Shown: positions 20,001 through 28,042 of the stretch, piece by piece
Numbering within the stretch: position 1 is the stretch's first letter
Layout: each line of letters opens with the position of its first letter
Position numbers and translations under genes: made by a program
The notes under the pieces: generated by a model
What the model saw: only the letters and a program-made list of their open reading frames with translations
Databases searched by the model: none
Told to the model about the DNA's origin: nothing
Assembly: GCA_021772615.1 (NCBI GenBank)
Contig: JAJFLQ010000157.1
Coordinates: forward strand, 29,916-93,915
Reading direction: 5' to 3'
Origin: Verrucomicrobiota bacterium
GTDB taxonomy: Bacteria; Verrucomicrobiota; Lentisphaeria; JABSQK01; JAJFLO01
Length of the DNA: 64,000 bases

Positions 20001-21125
20001 GCCGCTGGCTTGATACGTCCGCGTCAGCGCCTCGACTTCGATGGCGTCGCCGACACGGGTTCCGGTACCGTGTGCCTCGACCAGTTCGATCGTCGCCGGG
20101 GATACCTGCGCCATCTCGTAGGCTTCCTCGAGTGCACGAACCTGGCCGTCGGCGCTCGGCGCATAGACGGCATTGCCCTTCCCGTCGCTGGAGCTGCCCA
20201 CGCCGCGTATAACAGCGTAAACCTTGTCGCCATCACGCGTTGCGTCTTCGAGACGCTTGAGGACGAGTACGCCCAGGCCCTCACCGAGGATCGTGCCGTC
20301 GCCGTCCGCAGCGAAAGGCTTGGAATTTCCGGTCGGCGACAGCGCAGGCGTCTTGCTGAAGCACATATACATGAAAATGTCATTGAATGTATCCAGCCCG
20401 CCCGTAACCACCATGTCCGCCCGCCCGGCGTCAAGCTCGAGGCAGGCCATGTGCATCGCTGTCAATGAGCTGGCACAGGCCGCATCAACAACACAGTTGG
20501 TGCCGCCCAGGTCAAGACGGTTGGCGATACGCCCGGCGGCAACGTTGCCGAGAAGACCGGGAAACGAATTCTCCTGCCAGTCGACGTAGGAGTCGGAAAT
20601 CCGGCTGACGATGTCGTCGGCAGTATCTTTATCGAGACCGGCGTCGCGCATGGCCCGTTTCCATACGGGAAATCCAAGCCGGGTTCCGAGCGTGATCACC
20701 AGCTCAAGTGCACCGGTTACGCCGAGGATAACGCTCGTGCGCTTGCGGTCAAATTCCGCTTCGCCACCATAGCCGGCGTCATCAAGGGCCTGACGCGCGA
20801 CGACCATGCCGAGGAGTTGCGTTGTGTCGATGGCCTCGATGTCGCGCGGAGATATGCCGTATTCCATGGGATTGAAATCCACCGGCGAAATAAAGCCGCC
20901 GCGTTTGGCGTATGTATGGTCGCGCGTCGACGGGTCTTCATTGTAATAATCCTCCGGATGCCAGTGGGATTCCGGGATATCACTGATGCCGTCAACCTTA
21001 TTGTTGATGTTGGCCCAATAGACTTCCGGATCTTCCGCTTTCGGGAACAGGCAGCCCATGCCGATGATCGCAACGGGTTCCGGTTGCGTGACGTTCTTAC
21101 CCTTGCCAGATTTCGTTGTCATCAT
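14094..21125 (-). CDS. pfaA: PfaA PUFA synthase subunit: KS-AT-4xACP-KR-DH-like
   Basis: Core subunit of the iterative polyunsaturated fatty acid synthase. Order over 2343 residues: KS (about 15-460; Cys in DAACASSL near 217, His in EAHGTGT and IGHTKAA); malonyl-type AT (about 575-900; GHSYGE near 683); a Ser/Pro/Thr-rich linker; four tandem ACPs (about 1155-1520), each with LGIDSIKRVEIL; ketoreductase (about 1760-2060; ISGGARGITAEVA); and a C-terminal PS-DH-like hot-dog region (about 2090-2340). The KR catalytic Tyr lies in GQIDYAVANEV. The start ATG overlaps the pfaD stop as ATGA, giving translational coupling. The ACP serines need 4'-phosphopantetheine, and no PfaE-type transferase is in the cluster. 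Product length cannot be read from sequence. Confidence 0.95.
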   Translation of the reverse strand: MMTTKSGKGKNVTQPEPVAIIGMGCLFPKAEDPEVYWANINNKVDGISDIPESHWHPEDYYNEDPSTRDHTYAKRGGFISPVDFNPMEYGISPRDIEAIDTTQLLGMVVARQALDDAGYGGEAEFDRKRTSVILGVTGALELVITLGTRLGFPVWKRAMRDAGLDKDTADDIVSRISDSYVDWQENSFPGLLGNVAAGRIANRLDLGGTNCVVDAACASSLTAMHMACLELDAGRADMVVTGGLDTFNDIFMYMCFSKTPALSPTGNSKPFAADGDGTILGEGLGVLVLKRLEDATRDGDKVYAVIRGVGSSSDGKGNAVYAPSADGQVRALEEAYEMAQVSPATIELVEAHGTGTRVGDAIEVEALTRTYQASGREGTWCALGSVKSQIGHTKAAAGVAGVIKAALALHHKVLPPTMKVDQPLELLAATQTPFYVNTSQRPWLPPVGHPRRAAVSAFGFGGSNFHCVLEEYKPVKDTVDWDGNIQVLAFSANTRDALAAALTAWPADQPWKTFRHQAAANRAAFNPTAAHRLTMVIENGAANIGGSIKKALAQLKGNTAATWQTPDGVYYCSTPKPGKLGFVFSGQGSQYGGMLREIACRFPQMQEVLAEANAVFEDLKDTWLNSRLSDYIYPHPEFSDAERERNQAQLQNTRVAQPAIGAIGLGMSKVLAQFGINADALAGHSYGELVALCASGVYKDKVLHKLSVLRGQLMDETGEIRSGMLAVRSSIEKLMAVIKSEGLDLIVANKNAPNQTVLSGAVTEIEKAIAILKEKRIHCKQLNVSAAFHSNWVENAKKPFMDALKKIRFSAPRIPVYATSTGTEYPQTAAAVKALLSEQLVRPVEFIQQIQTMYEEGVRTFVEVGPASHLTGMIKSILEEKSHSSFAIDSFTGRRSSMLGLGLVLAQLASLGYAVDLGEWDGQVKPEPSEKPGFTVSLNGANYVQPKTKAPSRAVAKSVANRPRMSAPPEASSHLTEPQPNVSVDPLADKRRSNSSQPGIRTDMNTPTHTAGAFAAVNAPSTAGLPAASNRSLTEALKLTQQNMIALQQIQTQTAELHGRFLSGQETAQHSLNALIEQQQQLLRTFGGTGSHAFADVPAPAPAVMPQSTSYSTPPSTREPTPAPVALTHAAPMPETVATGTVQSDSQTVGTSPLSGSRIEAVLFEVISEKTGYPVETLSLDMGLDADLGIDSIKRVEILSALQEKLPEAPPVGPEQLGALHTLGHIVGYLGAGNAEAAPGTQRKAKAQTSTGVDKDRVSRVLLDVVADKTGYPVDSLSLEMGLDSDLGIDSIKRVEILSELHDKIPEAPQVGPEHLGVLKTLSEIVEFLTAEATGTPTESSESSVVAAPARAHIESVLVAVVADKTGYPAETLTMDMGMDADLGIDSIKRVEILSELHERLPEAPQVGPEHLGTLSTLGEIVGFLAAEPGQGAATTGGAEASSAVEDGKIRETLLQVVSEKTGYPVDMLSLEMGLDADLGIDSIKRVEILSALQEALPGTPAVGPEQLGELHTLEHIVDYLSSASANTAPVNVAGNASVNDTQPATENTATAIERLVLQHIQLDGDARHTVDLAANARIWITDDASQLAAKIVDTLANRGYESELISTDDVGNLAIPDDLSGLLILSPKAGADNRFLKNAFMLLQQVGPVLRKRGQTGSTVVATVSRLDGVFGINGLNGISDPLSGGLAGMSKTASHEWPEVHCKAIDLEPPDPKKLDDVAIAIADELLTIGPVEVGISAGGRQSLELALVPLDPLANGNNLQKNDVVLISGGARGITAEVAVALARKWQPTLVLFGRSAIPRDEPAWLSKLDTEGAIKGAIVKRAKTKMAPKEIENRYRKIAANREIRSNLQRIEAAGSTVIYKSVDVRNHNAVKKAVNAVVREHGTIRGLIHGAGVLADRRIEEKTPEQFELVYSTKVDGQMALLAAVNPKDLKFMALFSSTTGRYGRTGQIDYAVANEVLNKIAQQQARSNAACRVVAFNWGPWDGGMVTPSLKKVFESEKVGLIPLEAGAEFVVRELGASGSQPTEIVVLGAGSSGLDARSADKQPENTVFRVTMERTVSIDEIPVLASHVIDNQGVLPMALIVEWLAQGAIHNNPGLKFGGFTNLQVHKRVAVNAVDQVRLRLETGPIRPVGDEFRVPVRLCLVSGSAADVQSEAEICLRSRLEAGRPQLKEPELNDFPANGNIYESTCLFHGKDFFGIDRIDGFSSQGIVGWCLPAPAPAAWIKSPIRQKWLSDPLALDSSLQMIILWSEASDKIPALPTAIAGYRQFQTDFPIDGVRTVICVTGRHATGITADIEFLDRQGQLVARAEGCRYYQDKALLNAFRKNTILYNTETAPA
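16563..17655 (-). repeat. Four tandem acyl carrier protein domains in PfaA
   Basis: Four ACP modules repeat with spacings of 288, 288 and 297 bases, measured at the DSIKR codons near 16672, 16960, 17248 and 17545. Each contains a GLDADLGIDSIKRVEILS-like motif carrying the phosphopantetheine serine, and is separated from the next by 20-30 residues of variable linker. Tandem ACPs are a hallmark of PfaA proteins, and their number is generally linked to product yield. Confidence 0.93.
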
Positions 21126-22780
21126 AGAAATTCCTTAATTTCCGCTGTTTCAACGGGCGGTACGACCGCATACTCCGGCGCGAGGGAAATGCCCTGGCAG
21201 CGAAGCATGTTGATGCGCATCTGCGCCGCGGATCCGTAGAGAATATTGTGAGCAATCGTGACGACACTGCGCGCTCGGGGTTCTTCGAGAAACGACCCAG
21301 CGACCCATTCGTTGAATGCTCCCATTGCCGGTCCGCACCAGATCTGGTAGTCGATCTTTCTGTCAGGTTCGCCGGCATTCGCCCAGCGTGACGACTGCCC
21401 CAGATACCACCGAAAGACCAACGCCATCTTGTGTTTCGGGTCCTGCTCTGCACGCGTAATCTGGCTTGGATCACGCTGCTCAAAAAACGCTTTTGTTCCA
21501 TCCCATACGGAGGCGAGCGGCTGGCGGAAAATCTGCTTCTCCAATGCCTGTCGGCCCTCGGGCGGAATACTGTCCATGCTATCGCATGACCGATAAATAT
21601 CATACAGCTTGGCTGCACGCATTGCAAACATCGTCCCCCGCTTTAGAACCTGCACCTTCACACCCATCTCGAACATGTCCGCGGCAGGGGCCATTGTGAT
21701 GTCGGCCTGCCGCGCCTGCGCCAGCATCGCTCTGGTGGTGTCGGATGTGCCGGCTTCGACAGTACACTGATTGATTGTGCCCGTCACAAGGTACGCCGCT
21801 CCCATCGATAGAAACGCAGTCGCGGAGAATGGCGTGGCAACGCCGCCGCCGGCGCCAAGGCGCAAGGCCTGCTTGTAGCCGAACTCTGCTTGCAGCCGAT
21901 CCATCAACGCCCGTATGGTCGGAAACAGCGTCACGGCCTGCTGGTTGTCCGTGTGGCCGCCCGAGTCGGATTCTACGGTAATGTCTTGCGCCATCGGAAT
22001 GTGCCCTGCCAGTTCCGCCTGCTCCGATGTGATTTTCCCTGCGGCTACCAGCTCTTGCAGGATTCGTGCCGGTGGCGGTGAGAAAAACTTGGTGGCAACC
22101 TCGATGCGGGAAATTTTGGCAATAATGCGGTTGGGCGTTACGATGTCGCCGTCGGCGTTGCGGTGTATTCCATGGACCCGATAGTAAACGACAGACGGGG
22201 TCAACCCCAGATAAGCGGATGCCTCGACCAGATGTACACCGCGTGCGTTATACAAATCCACCACGGCCGCCTCGAGGTCTTGTTCGTTCGGACTGTGGAT
22301 GAGGTTGAAGCCGTACGGAAAATCGCCGGGTTCGGCCTGGATCCGATCAATGGCCTTCTCAACCTGCGTAAGCGGCAGGCCGGCGGCGCCGAAAAAACCG
22401 AGCATGCCTGCCTTGCCCATGGCAATAACAATGTCGGTTGATGCAATTCCGTTGGCCATGGCGCCCGATACATATGCGTAACGAAGTCCGTAGTCCGCAC
22501 AGAAACCGGGGTCGCCGAGGGCGCGGAGCGGCAGCGGCGGCACATACGCGAGGATGGGATATTCGTCCGCTTTGGCGGTCGCGGCGCCGAGCGTCGCGGC
22601 GCCGCCTTCGGCCGGAACATATACATTATCAACTGCCGTCACCGTTACAGGCCGGTTGATGTCGTAGATCGCCTTCGCCAATGCATCGGCACTGGCTTTG
22701 GGTACGGATCCGTTGGGTCTCCAATACCCCAACAACGCGCCGGTGGCCGGCGGTGTCGCAGTCTGCGTGGTAGAACTCAT
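21122..22780 (-). CDS. pfaD: PfaD, FMN-dependent enoyl reductase of PUFA synthase
   Basis: Trans-acting enoyl reductase that saturates selected double bonds during PUFA synthesis. The 552-residue TIM-barrel protein of the nitropropane-dioxygenase/PfaD family shows the FMN-binding glycine run LGAGGGVATPFSATAF and the PfaD signature TGTINQCTVEAGTSD, followed by the C-terminal extension typical of PfaD (WYLGQSSRWAN, PAMGAFNEWV). It is first in the minus-strand cluster and overlaps pfaA by four bases (ATGA). The 237-base gap upstream presumably holds the cluster promoter, although I cannot identify good hexamers. The order pfaD-pfaA-pfaC is that of three-gene myxobacterial-like clusters, not the pfaA-B-C-D order of Shewanella. 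Confidence 0.94.
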   Translation of the reverse strand: MSSTTQTATPPATGALLGYWRPNGSVPKASADALAKAIYDINRPVTVTAVDNVYVPAEGGAATLGAATAKADEYPILAYVPPLPLRALGDPGFCADYGLRYAYVSGAMANGIASTDIVIAMGKAGMLGFFGAAGLPLTQVEKAIDRIQAEPGDFPYGFNLIHSPNEQDLEAAVVDLYNARGVHLVEASAYLGLTPSVVYYRVHGIHRNADGDIVTPNRIIAKISRIEVATKFFSPPPARILQELVAAGKITSEQAELAGHIPMAQDITVESDSGGHTDNQQAVTLFPTIRALMDRLQAEFGYKQALRLGAGGGVATPFSATAFLSMGAAYLVTGTINQCTVEAGTSDTTRAMLAQARQADITMAPAADMFEMGVKVQVLKRGTMFAMRAAKLYDIYRSCDSMDSIPPEGRQALEKQIFRQPLASVWDGTKAFFEQRDPSQITRAEQDPKHKMALVFRWYLGQSSRWANAGEPDRKIDYQIWCGPAMGAFNEWVAGSFLEEPRARSVVTIAHNILYGSAAQMRINMLRCQGISLAPEYAVVPPVETAEIKEFL

Positions 22781-23017
22781 TTGCGTCTCTATTTACATGT
22801 GAATGTGAAGCTGACTGTGCATACCGCGTCCCCTATGAATCAGAACACAAATCACCCGTGGCTATATCAATTGAATGGGATGCAACGGGAACGGTACCCG
22901 AAAAACCGATCACTCTAGTACCATCCACAAGAGAATGCAAGCGCTACGGTAATGGTCCTGCATGCGCAATCGCAGTTGTACGTCGAAGACGGCATCGTGC
23001 CCGGCGCGATGCCGCAT
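22781..23017 (-). promoter_or_regulatory. Probable promoter region of the pfa/ole cluster
   Basis: This 237-base gap lies upstream of pfaD and downstream of the protease gene on the same strand. By position it should contain the cluster promoter. I see no convincing -35/-10 pair or sigma-54 GG/GC signature on the minus strand. A short GAGAC lies just before the pfaD ATG. Confidence 0.35.
22990..23014 (-). terminator. Hairpin just after the site-2 protease gene
   Basis: A perfect 8-base stem (CGGCATCG / CGATGCCG) with a 9-base loop starts 4 bases past the protease stop codon. There is no T-run after it on the minus strand, so it is at best a weak intrinsic terminator or an mRNA 3' stabiliser. 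It separates the recQ-acpS-nnr-protease run from the pfa cluster. Confidence 0.4.
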
Positions 23018-23656
23018 TTAGACCATCAGCAGAGACATGAACAGGCCGGTCACGATTCTTGCGGCGATTTCACCAATACCGTAGAATATGCCCAGCAACG
23101 GGGTCATGAAGAACAGCAGAAATAAAAAAGCCGTCACCCCGTTCTTCACGTCATTGCTTACCCGCTCTAACTTCGGAAAGAGATAGGCAAACACCGTCCA
23201 GCCGTCGAGCATTGGAATGGGCAGCATGTTGAAGATGAACAGAAATATGTTCAAGACGGCGCCAAGTGTGAGCATCTCATCGTACGTCTCGATACCGGTA
23301 CGCGCAAGGACCGCCAGCAAAAAACAAAACGCGACGAAGAGTATGAGGTTTGCCGCCGGCCCGGCGAACGACACGATAGCATGGCTGTAACGCCGACGCA
23401 TTCGATGCGGGTTCACGGGCACGGCGCCCCACGATATTCCGACGACCAGCAGCATGACGATCGAATACATGCCCATTTGCACCATGGGGTCGAGAGTGAG
23501 ATGGCCGTGATTCGCAGCCGTGGGGTCCCCTTCTTTCAGGGCGACCCAGGCATGTGCGTATTCGTGAACGCAAATTGAAAACATGACCATGACGACCCAC
23601 ATGACGTAGGTGGCCGGATCCGTTGACAGCATTGAAACAAATAGTGTAAGTGTCAT
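23018..23656 (-). CDS. Site-2 protease family membrane metallopeptidase (M50)
   Basis: Small intramembrane zinc metalloprotease. Read from ATG 23656 it has 212 residues with about five hydrophobic segments, zinc motif HEYAH in the first helix (FSICVHEYAHAWVALKEGD), and the second-site motif NMLPIPMLDGW. It lacks PDZ and cystathionine-beta-synthase domains, like the minimal group of S2P proteins. An upstream start at 23815 would overlap nnr by about 140 bases and add a non-membrane Arg-rich extension, so the MTLTLFVSML start 22 bases after the nnr stop is preferred. It is last in the recQ-acpS-nnr run. The substrate is unknown. Confidence 0.85.
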   Translation of the reverse strand: MTLTLFVSMLSTDPATYVMWVVMVMFSICVHEYAHAWVALKEGDPTAANHGHLTLDPMVQMGMYSIVMLLVVGISWGAVPVNPHRMRRRYSHAIVSFAGPAANLILFVAFCFLLAVLARTGIETYDEMLTLGAVLNIFLFIFNMLPIPMLDGWTVFAYLFPKLERVSNDVKNGVTAFLFLLFFMTPLLGIFYGIGEIAARIVTGLFMSLLMV

Positions 23657-23678
23657 GGCATGGTATTCCCTGTATTGG

Positions 23679-25220
23679 TCAGGCAAAAGGTGAGACCAGG
23701 GACATGGCCCGGCCGATCGTTGCCGGCAAATCGTCGGCAACGAAGGTGCGCATCCCGCCGGGCGCGAGTTCTGCGGCCAGCCCGTGGAGGAAGACCGCTG
23801 TTTGAACGGCGGCAAACGGATCGTCGATTTGGCACAGGAACGCGGCGATCATGCCTGCGAGCACATCGCCTGTACCACCCGAAGCGAGCGCCGCTGTACC
23901 GGTGGTGTTGAGGCTGTAGCGGCCGTCTGGGGCGGCGACGATTGTTGCCGGCCCCTTGAGTACGACAAAGGCGCCGAAAGCGTTGGCGACCGCGACTGCG
24001 ACCGCTACCCGGTCGTCGTCGTTATGAATCCCCATTTTTGCAGCGGCCAGGATCCGCCGCATTTCTCCCGGATGCGGTGTGATTACCGTGAGCGCGGGGC
24101 GCGGCAAGACGGCGTGCGGCTTTCCCAGCACCGCAAGAGCATCGGCATCCAGCACCATCGTTTTCCGTGTGTTCAGAAGATGTTGAACGAGTTCGGCAGA
24201 TTCCGGCTGCGCCGCCAGGCCGGGACCGACGACGACGACGTCTTGGTCATCGATGAGGTTGGCGACCGTTTCGTTGTCTGGCTTGCGATGGTAACCGGAT
24301 CCGGCGTCCTCGATCGGGCGCAGGATCAGGGCGCGTTCATGGGGACGCAGCAACGGGCCGATGCTCGCAGGATAGGCCACCGTGACCAGACCTCCTCCCG
24401 ACCGGAGCGCGCCGCTGCCGGCCAGCATCGGTGCGCCGGGATACAGGCATGAGCCGCCTACGATCAGTATTCTGCCCATATCGCCCTTGTGATGTGCCGC
24501 GGGCAACCGCCGCAGGCTTCGGCATACATCATCCGCAAAAACCGAGTCAAATGCACTGTCAGCCTCGTGAATAAACGAGGCAGGAATATCGATATCTACC
24601 AGACGCACCCGCCCGCGCAGTACAATACCGTCTGCGGTAAACAGACCGGTTTTCGGAAGGCCGATGGTGATCGTTAGATCCGCCCGTACGGCAACGCCGG
24701 CAGCTGCGCCAGTGTCCGCATCGAGCCCGGACGGCACGTCGATTGCAACAACAGGCAGCTGCGCCTCGTTGATCCTGTGGATCATTGTTGCAAAGGGTTC
24801 GCGAACCGTGCCGTTTATTCCCGTACCCAGCAGGCAGTCAATAACAATGTCACTGCGTTGAAACGGTGCGGTCTCGTCGTGTTGTAGCTGCTCCACCGTC
24901 ACTGCGCCGGGAAGACGCTTGAATTGATCACGCGCATCGCCGTCGAGGGCGTCGGGATTGCACACCAGCCAAACGGTCACGGGATACGACGCGATTTCAT
25001 ACAGCCGCCGGGCGATGACAAAGCCGTCACCACCGTTGTTGCCTTTGCCTGCTATGATAACGATGCGCTTCACATGCCGTGCATGGAAAGCCGCGGCAAA
25101 TTCGAGAATCTCCGAGGCGGCCCCAAAGCCTGCGCGTTCCATGAGCACGGCGCCGGGCGTTCCGGAGTTAATGGTCATTCGATCGAGCGTTCGCATTTGC
25201 CTGGCTGATATCGTTTTCAT
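23679..25220 (-). CDS. nnr: Bifunctional NAD(P)H-hydrate epimerase/dehydratase
   Basis: Metabolite-repair enzyme that restores NADH and NADPH from their hydrated forms. The 513 residues comprise a YjeF_N epimerase domain (about 1-215; GKGNNGGDGFVIARRL, DCLLGTGINGTVREP, DVPSGLDADTG) and a YjeF_C ribokinase-fold dehydratase (about 225-510; ITPHPGEMRRIL, and GTAALASGGTGDVLAGMIAA with the ADP/ATP-binding Gly and catalytic Asp). Pairing with acpS 40 bases upstream is a very common bacterial arrangement. Start ATG 25220; MKTISARQMRTLD is the usual N-terminus. Confidence 0.94.
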   Translation of the reverse strand: MKTISARQMRTLDRMTINSGTPGAVLMERAGFGAASEILEFAAAFHARHVKRIVIIAGKGNNGGDGFVIARRLYEIASYPVTVWLVCNPDALDGDARDQFKRLPGAVTVEQLQHDETAPFQRSDIVIDCLLGTGINGTVREPFATMIHRINEAQLPVVAIDVPSGLDADTGAAAGVAVRADLTITIGLPKTGLFTADGIVLRGRVRLVDIDIPASFIHEADSAFDSVFADDVCRSLRRLPAAHHKGDMGRILIVGGSCLYPGAPMLAGSGALRSGGGLVTVAYPASIGPLLRPHERALILRPIEDAGSGYHRKPDNETVANLIDDQDVVVVGPGLAAQPESAELVQHLLNTRKTMVLDADALAVLGKPHAVLPRPALTVITPHPGEMRRILAAAKMGIHNDDDRVAVAVAVANAFGAFVVLKGPATIVAAPDGRYSLNTTGTAALASGGTGDVLAGMIAAFLCQIDDPFAAVQTAVFLHGLAAELAPGGMRTFVADDLPATIGRAMSLVSPFA

Positions 25221-25260
25221 TGCTGTATTGTTGTTGTTTCTGTGGGGCTGCCGCGCCGTT

Positions 25261-25638
25261 CTATGATTCAGCCACCGCGACGGCCGTGGCTATGGATATC
25301 TCATGGCTGATACTCACATGGATGCGGTGGACGCCGAGCGCCGCAGCGGTGGCCGCGCCGCGCCCGTGAAGTGTCACGACGGGACGCGCACGCTCATCCG
25401 GCGTCACCTCGATATCCAGCCAGTTGCATTGTCCGCCGATTCCGGTGCCGAGCGCCTTCGCAACCGCCTCTTTCGCGGCCCAGCGCCCGGCAAAAAACAC
25501 CTCGCGCTTGCGACGCATCCCTGCAAGCTCGATTTCTCGCGGCGTGAATACGCGGTCAACAAAGGCGCGAGGATGCCGTTCTATCGCGGACCGAATACGG
25601 GCAATATCCACGACGTCGTTGCCGATTCCCATGATCAT
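25261..25638 (-). CDS. acpS: Holo-ACP synthase
   Basis: Transfers 4'-phosphopantetheine from CoA to the conserved serine of acyl carrier proteins. The 125-residue protein has the AcpS signatures GIGNDVVDIARI (metal-binding Asp) and FAGRWAAKEAVAKALGTG (Glu and Lys), and ends with the SISHE strand. It is the short trimeric AcpS type, not the Sfp/PfaE type of about 230 residues. It lies about 2.5 kb upstream of pfaD on the same strand, with a hairpin in between, so it is the only visible candidate for activating the four PfaA ACPs. Some AcpS enzymes are too specific for this, so the link remains an inference. Confidence 0.93.
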   Translation of the reverse strand: MIMGIGNDVVDIARIRSAIERHPRAFVDRVFTPREIELAGMRRKREVFFAGRWAAKEAVAKALGTGIGGQCNWLDIEVTPDERARPVVTLHGRGAATAAALGVHRIHVSISHEISIATAVAVAES

Positions 25639-25669
25639 GTTCGAGCGCTCAGTTGCATCACAGTGTAGT

Positions 25670-28042
25670 CTATCCCGATAGATTCTGGTGGCGCCAGGCC
25701 TTGATTTCTTTGAGCAGTTCGGGCAACACGGATCGTTCGGATTTCTTGCCTATTCCCTTTATATGCCGCGCTTCGGCAACCGTAAGCGGCGCCTGTGTGG
25801 CGAGTTCGCGCAGTGTCTGGTTGCCCATAACCTGGTACGCACGTACGCGACGACGTTCGGCAATCGCGTTGCGCACGTCGCGCAGGCGTTCGTACAGTTC
25901 GTCGACATCATCGTTCGGCGATACCATGTGTTCGTCGGCAGGAGCTGCGGCGTGTTTCCGACGGCGCGACTTCGTGCGGCCGCTATCGACGTCCCGGCCG
26001 GTGCGTCCGCGCTTGAAGTCGTGGAAAATCAGCGGTACGTCAACCTCACCGCGCAACAGCTTCTGTCCAAGTTCCGTGATACGGATACAGGGATATTTCA
26101 CGTCGCCCACGGTTTCGATACAGCGTGCATCCTTGAGTGAACCGATGAGCTTCAGTATATACGGCTGCCCGCATTCGGCAAGCTGACCATACAGCGGATA
26201 GCAGTCAAGCCGTGAATCGAGAACGTCTTTGCTGCGCGAGCCTGCAAGATAATGACACACCCGGAGTTTTCCGAATCGGCCGCGAAACTCTGCAACGGCG
26301 GTCAGTACGGTGTTCACGACGTCGCGTTCGGCATCGCTCGGAAGGCGTTTGTCGACCCGGTCATGCGACTGACAGCGATCACACACCTGGCATTCCCAGT
26401 CGCCGATATCCTGCCCGAAATACGTCACCAGAAAGCGTTGCCGACACCGTTCGGTAACGGGATATTGGAACATTTCGTCGAGGCGGCGTGTTTCCATGTC
26501 CAGCTTTTCTTTTTGTTGCGCAAAATCGATTGACAGTGTGCGTTCGTCAGGACGGGACAAGGTTGCGCTGCGACCGGAGAACGGCGGCATCCACAGGATC
26601 TCCCGACCGTTCAGCGCGCGCAAGACGCGCTTGACCTGGTCCGACGTCAGGCCGGTGATACTACACAACTGCTCGTAAGAACACGCAACGCCGTCCTCGA
26701 TATCGGTGCCGAAACGTTGTAATACAGCCTGGATAAAGACCGATCGTTGTGTCCGCTTGCCGCTGCCGTAGGCAGCGAGTTCGGCTGTTGACCGGTGGCT
26801 CTGGAGCTGGCCGCGATTCTGATTGCGAAAGCCGCGGACCAGATACCCGTTGCGCTCAATAATCTTCAGGGCGGCGCCGATCTGTTGCTCGCTTTTCGCT
26901 CCATGTATGTCACGCTTTAACTCGCCAAGACTGACTTCGAGGTGACGGTCGTCTGCTGCGTCGGCACGACGCAGCAGCGCCTGGTACGTGCTGTGCACGA
27001 CGAATTCCGAAGGATTGTTCATCTCAATAAAGAATTCATGGGTGTGGCGGTCTGCATACGAGTAGAGAATGATGCACTCGGCTTCCTCGCCGTCGCGGCC
27101 GGCACGACCGGCTTCCTGATAATAAGCTTCGAGACTGCCGGGAATGTTAAAGTGGATCACACGCCGAACGTCGGGCCGATCGATGCCCATACCGAATGCA
27201 TTAGTCGCCGCAATGACCGGGCAGGCATCATTCATGAATCGGTCCTGTGCCGTGGTTCGATCGGCGTCTGACATACCACCGTGGTAACAGATGCAGCCAA
27301 GACTGGTGGCGACGAGTTCGACATTCTTGCGGGTCGCCGCATAGATGATCGTTGGGCGCGGATCCCGCAGTTTTCGCCGCAGCGTCTGTAGTTTCTGCGA
27401 GTTCCCTGGCGTGTCGATTACCGAGAACATCAGGTTTGGCCGGGTGAATCCGGTAACGAAGATCGACAGTTCGCGTCCCAGCTGGCGACAGATGTCTTCG
27501 CGTACAACCGGTGTGGCAGTGGCTGTGAATGCACAGACTTGCGGGACACCATGTTCCGCGATGAACGTACCGATGCGTGTGTAATCGGGTCGGAAATCGT
27601 GGCCCCATTGACTGATGCAATGCGCCTCGTCGACCACTAGCATCCGTGGTACGCAGTCGCGGATGAACGAACGGAAACCGGGGGCACGCAGACGCTCGGG
27701 GGCGACATACAATAAATGCACCTCGCCATTGCGAACGCGGTCCAGAACTTCGTATTGCTCGTGGTGGCTAATCGTGCTGTTTACAAATGCTGCGGGGATG
27801 GACTTGTCGAGGAGCGCGTCGACCTGATCCTTCATCAGCGAAATAAGCGGCGAGATGATCAGGGAATATCCGCCATGGACCAGCGCAGGCAGCTGGTAGC
27901 ACAGCGATTTTCCGGCGCCAGTAGGCATGATGACGCAAAGGTCCGTGCCGCCGGCTATCCGCGTCACCACCTCCTCCTGGCCCTCAAGAAAGCCGTCGTG
28001 TCCGAATTTGCGCTTGAGTATCGCGGGTATATCTTGGTTCAT
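25670..28042 (-). CDS. recQ: ATP-dependent DNA helicase RecQ
   Basis: 3'-5' DNA helicase for recombination and fork repair. In 790 residues: Walker A MPTGAGKSL, DEAH box VVDEAHCISQWGHDFRPDY, motif VI QEAGRAGRDGE, a zinc-binding site with Cys in TERCRQRFL and WECQVCDRC, a winged-helix RQC region (VNTVLTAVAEFRGRFG), and a C-terminal HRDC domain (YERLRDVRNAIAERRRVRAYQV). It is longer than E. coli RecQ (about 610) because of an insertion of roughly 130 residues between motif VI and the zinc site, which reads like a divergent winged-helix region. It is first of the recQ-acpS-nnr-protease run; only 31 bases separate it from acpS. Confidence 0.93.
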   Translation of the reverse strand: MNQDIPAILKRKFGHDGFLEGQEEVVTRIAGGTDLCVIMPTGAGKSLCYQLPALVHGGYSLIISPLISLMKDQVDALLDKSIPAAFVNSTISHHEQYEVLDRVRNGEVHLLYVAPERLRAPGFRSFIRDCVPRMLVVDEAHCISQWGHDFRPDYTRIGTFIAEHGVPQVCAFTATATPVVREDICRQLGRELSIFVTGFTRPNLMFSVIDTPGNSQKLQTLRRKLRDPRPTIIYAATRKNVELVATSLGCICYHGGMSDADRTTAQDRFMNDACPVIAATNAFGMGIDRPDVRRVIHFNIPGSLEAYYQEAGRAGRDGEEAECIILYSYADRHTHEFFIEMNNPSEFVVHSTYQALLRRADAADDRHLEVSLGELKRDIHGAKSEQQIGAALKIIERNGYLVRGFRNQNRGQLQSHRSTAELAAYGSGKRTQRSVFIQAVLQRFGTDIEDGVACSYEQLCSITGLTSDQVKRVLRALNGREILWMPPFSGRSATLSRPDERTLSIDFAQQKEKLDMETRRLDEMFQYPVTERCRQRFLVTYFGQDIGDWECQVCDRCQSHDRVDKRLPSDAERDVVNTVLTAVAEFRGRFGKLRVCHYLAGSRSKDVLDSRLDCYPLYGQLAECGQPYILKLIGSLKDARCIETVGDVKYPCIRITELGQKLLRGEVDVPLIFHDFKRGRTGRDVDSGRTKSRRRKHAAAPADEHMVSPNDDVDELYERLRDVRNAIAERRRVRAYQVMGNQTLRELATQAPLTVAEARHIKGIGKKSERSVLPELLKEIKAWRHQNLSG

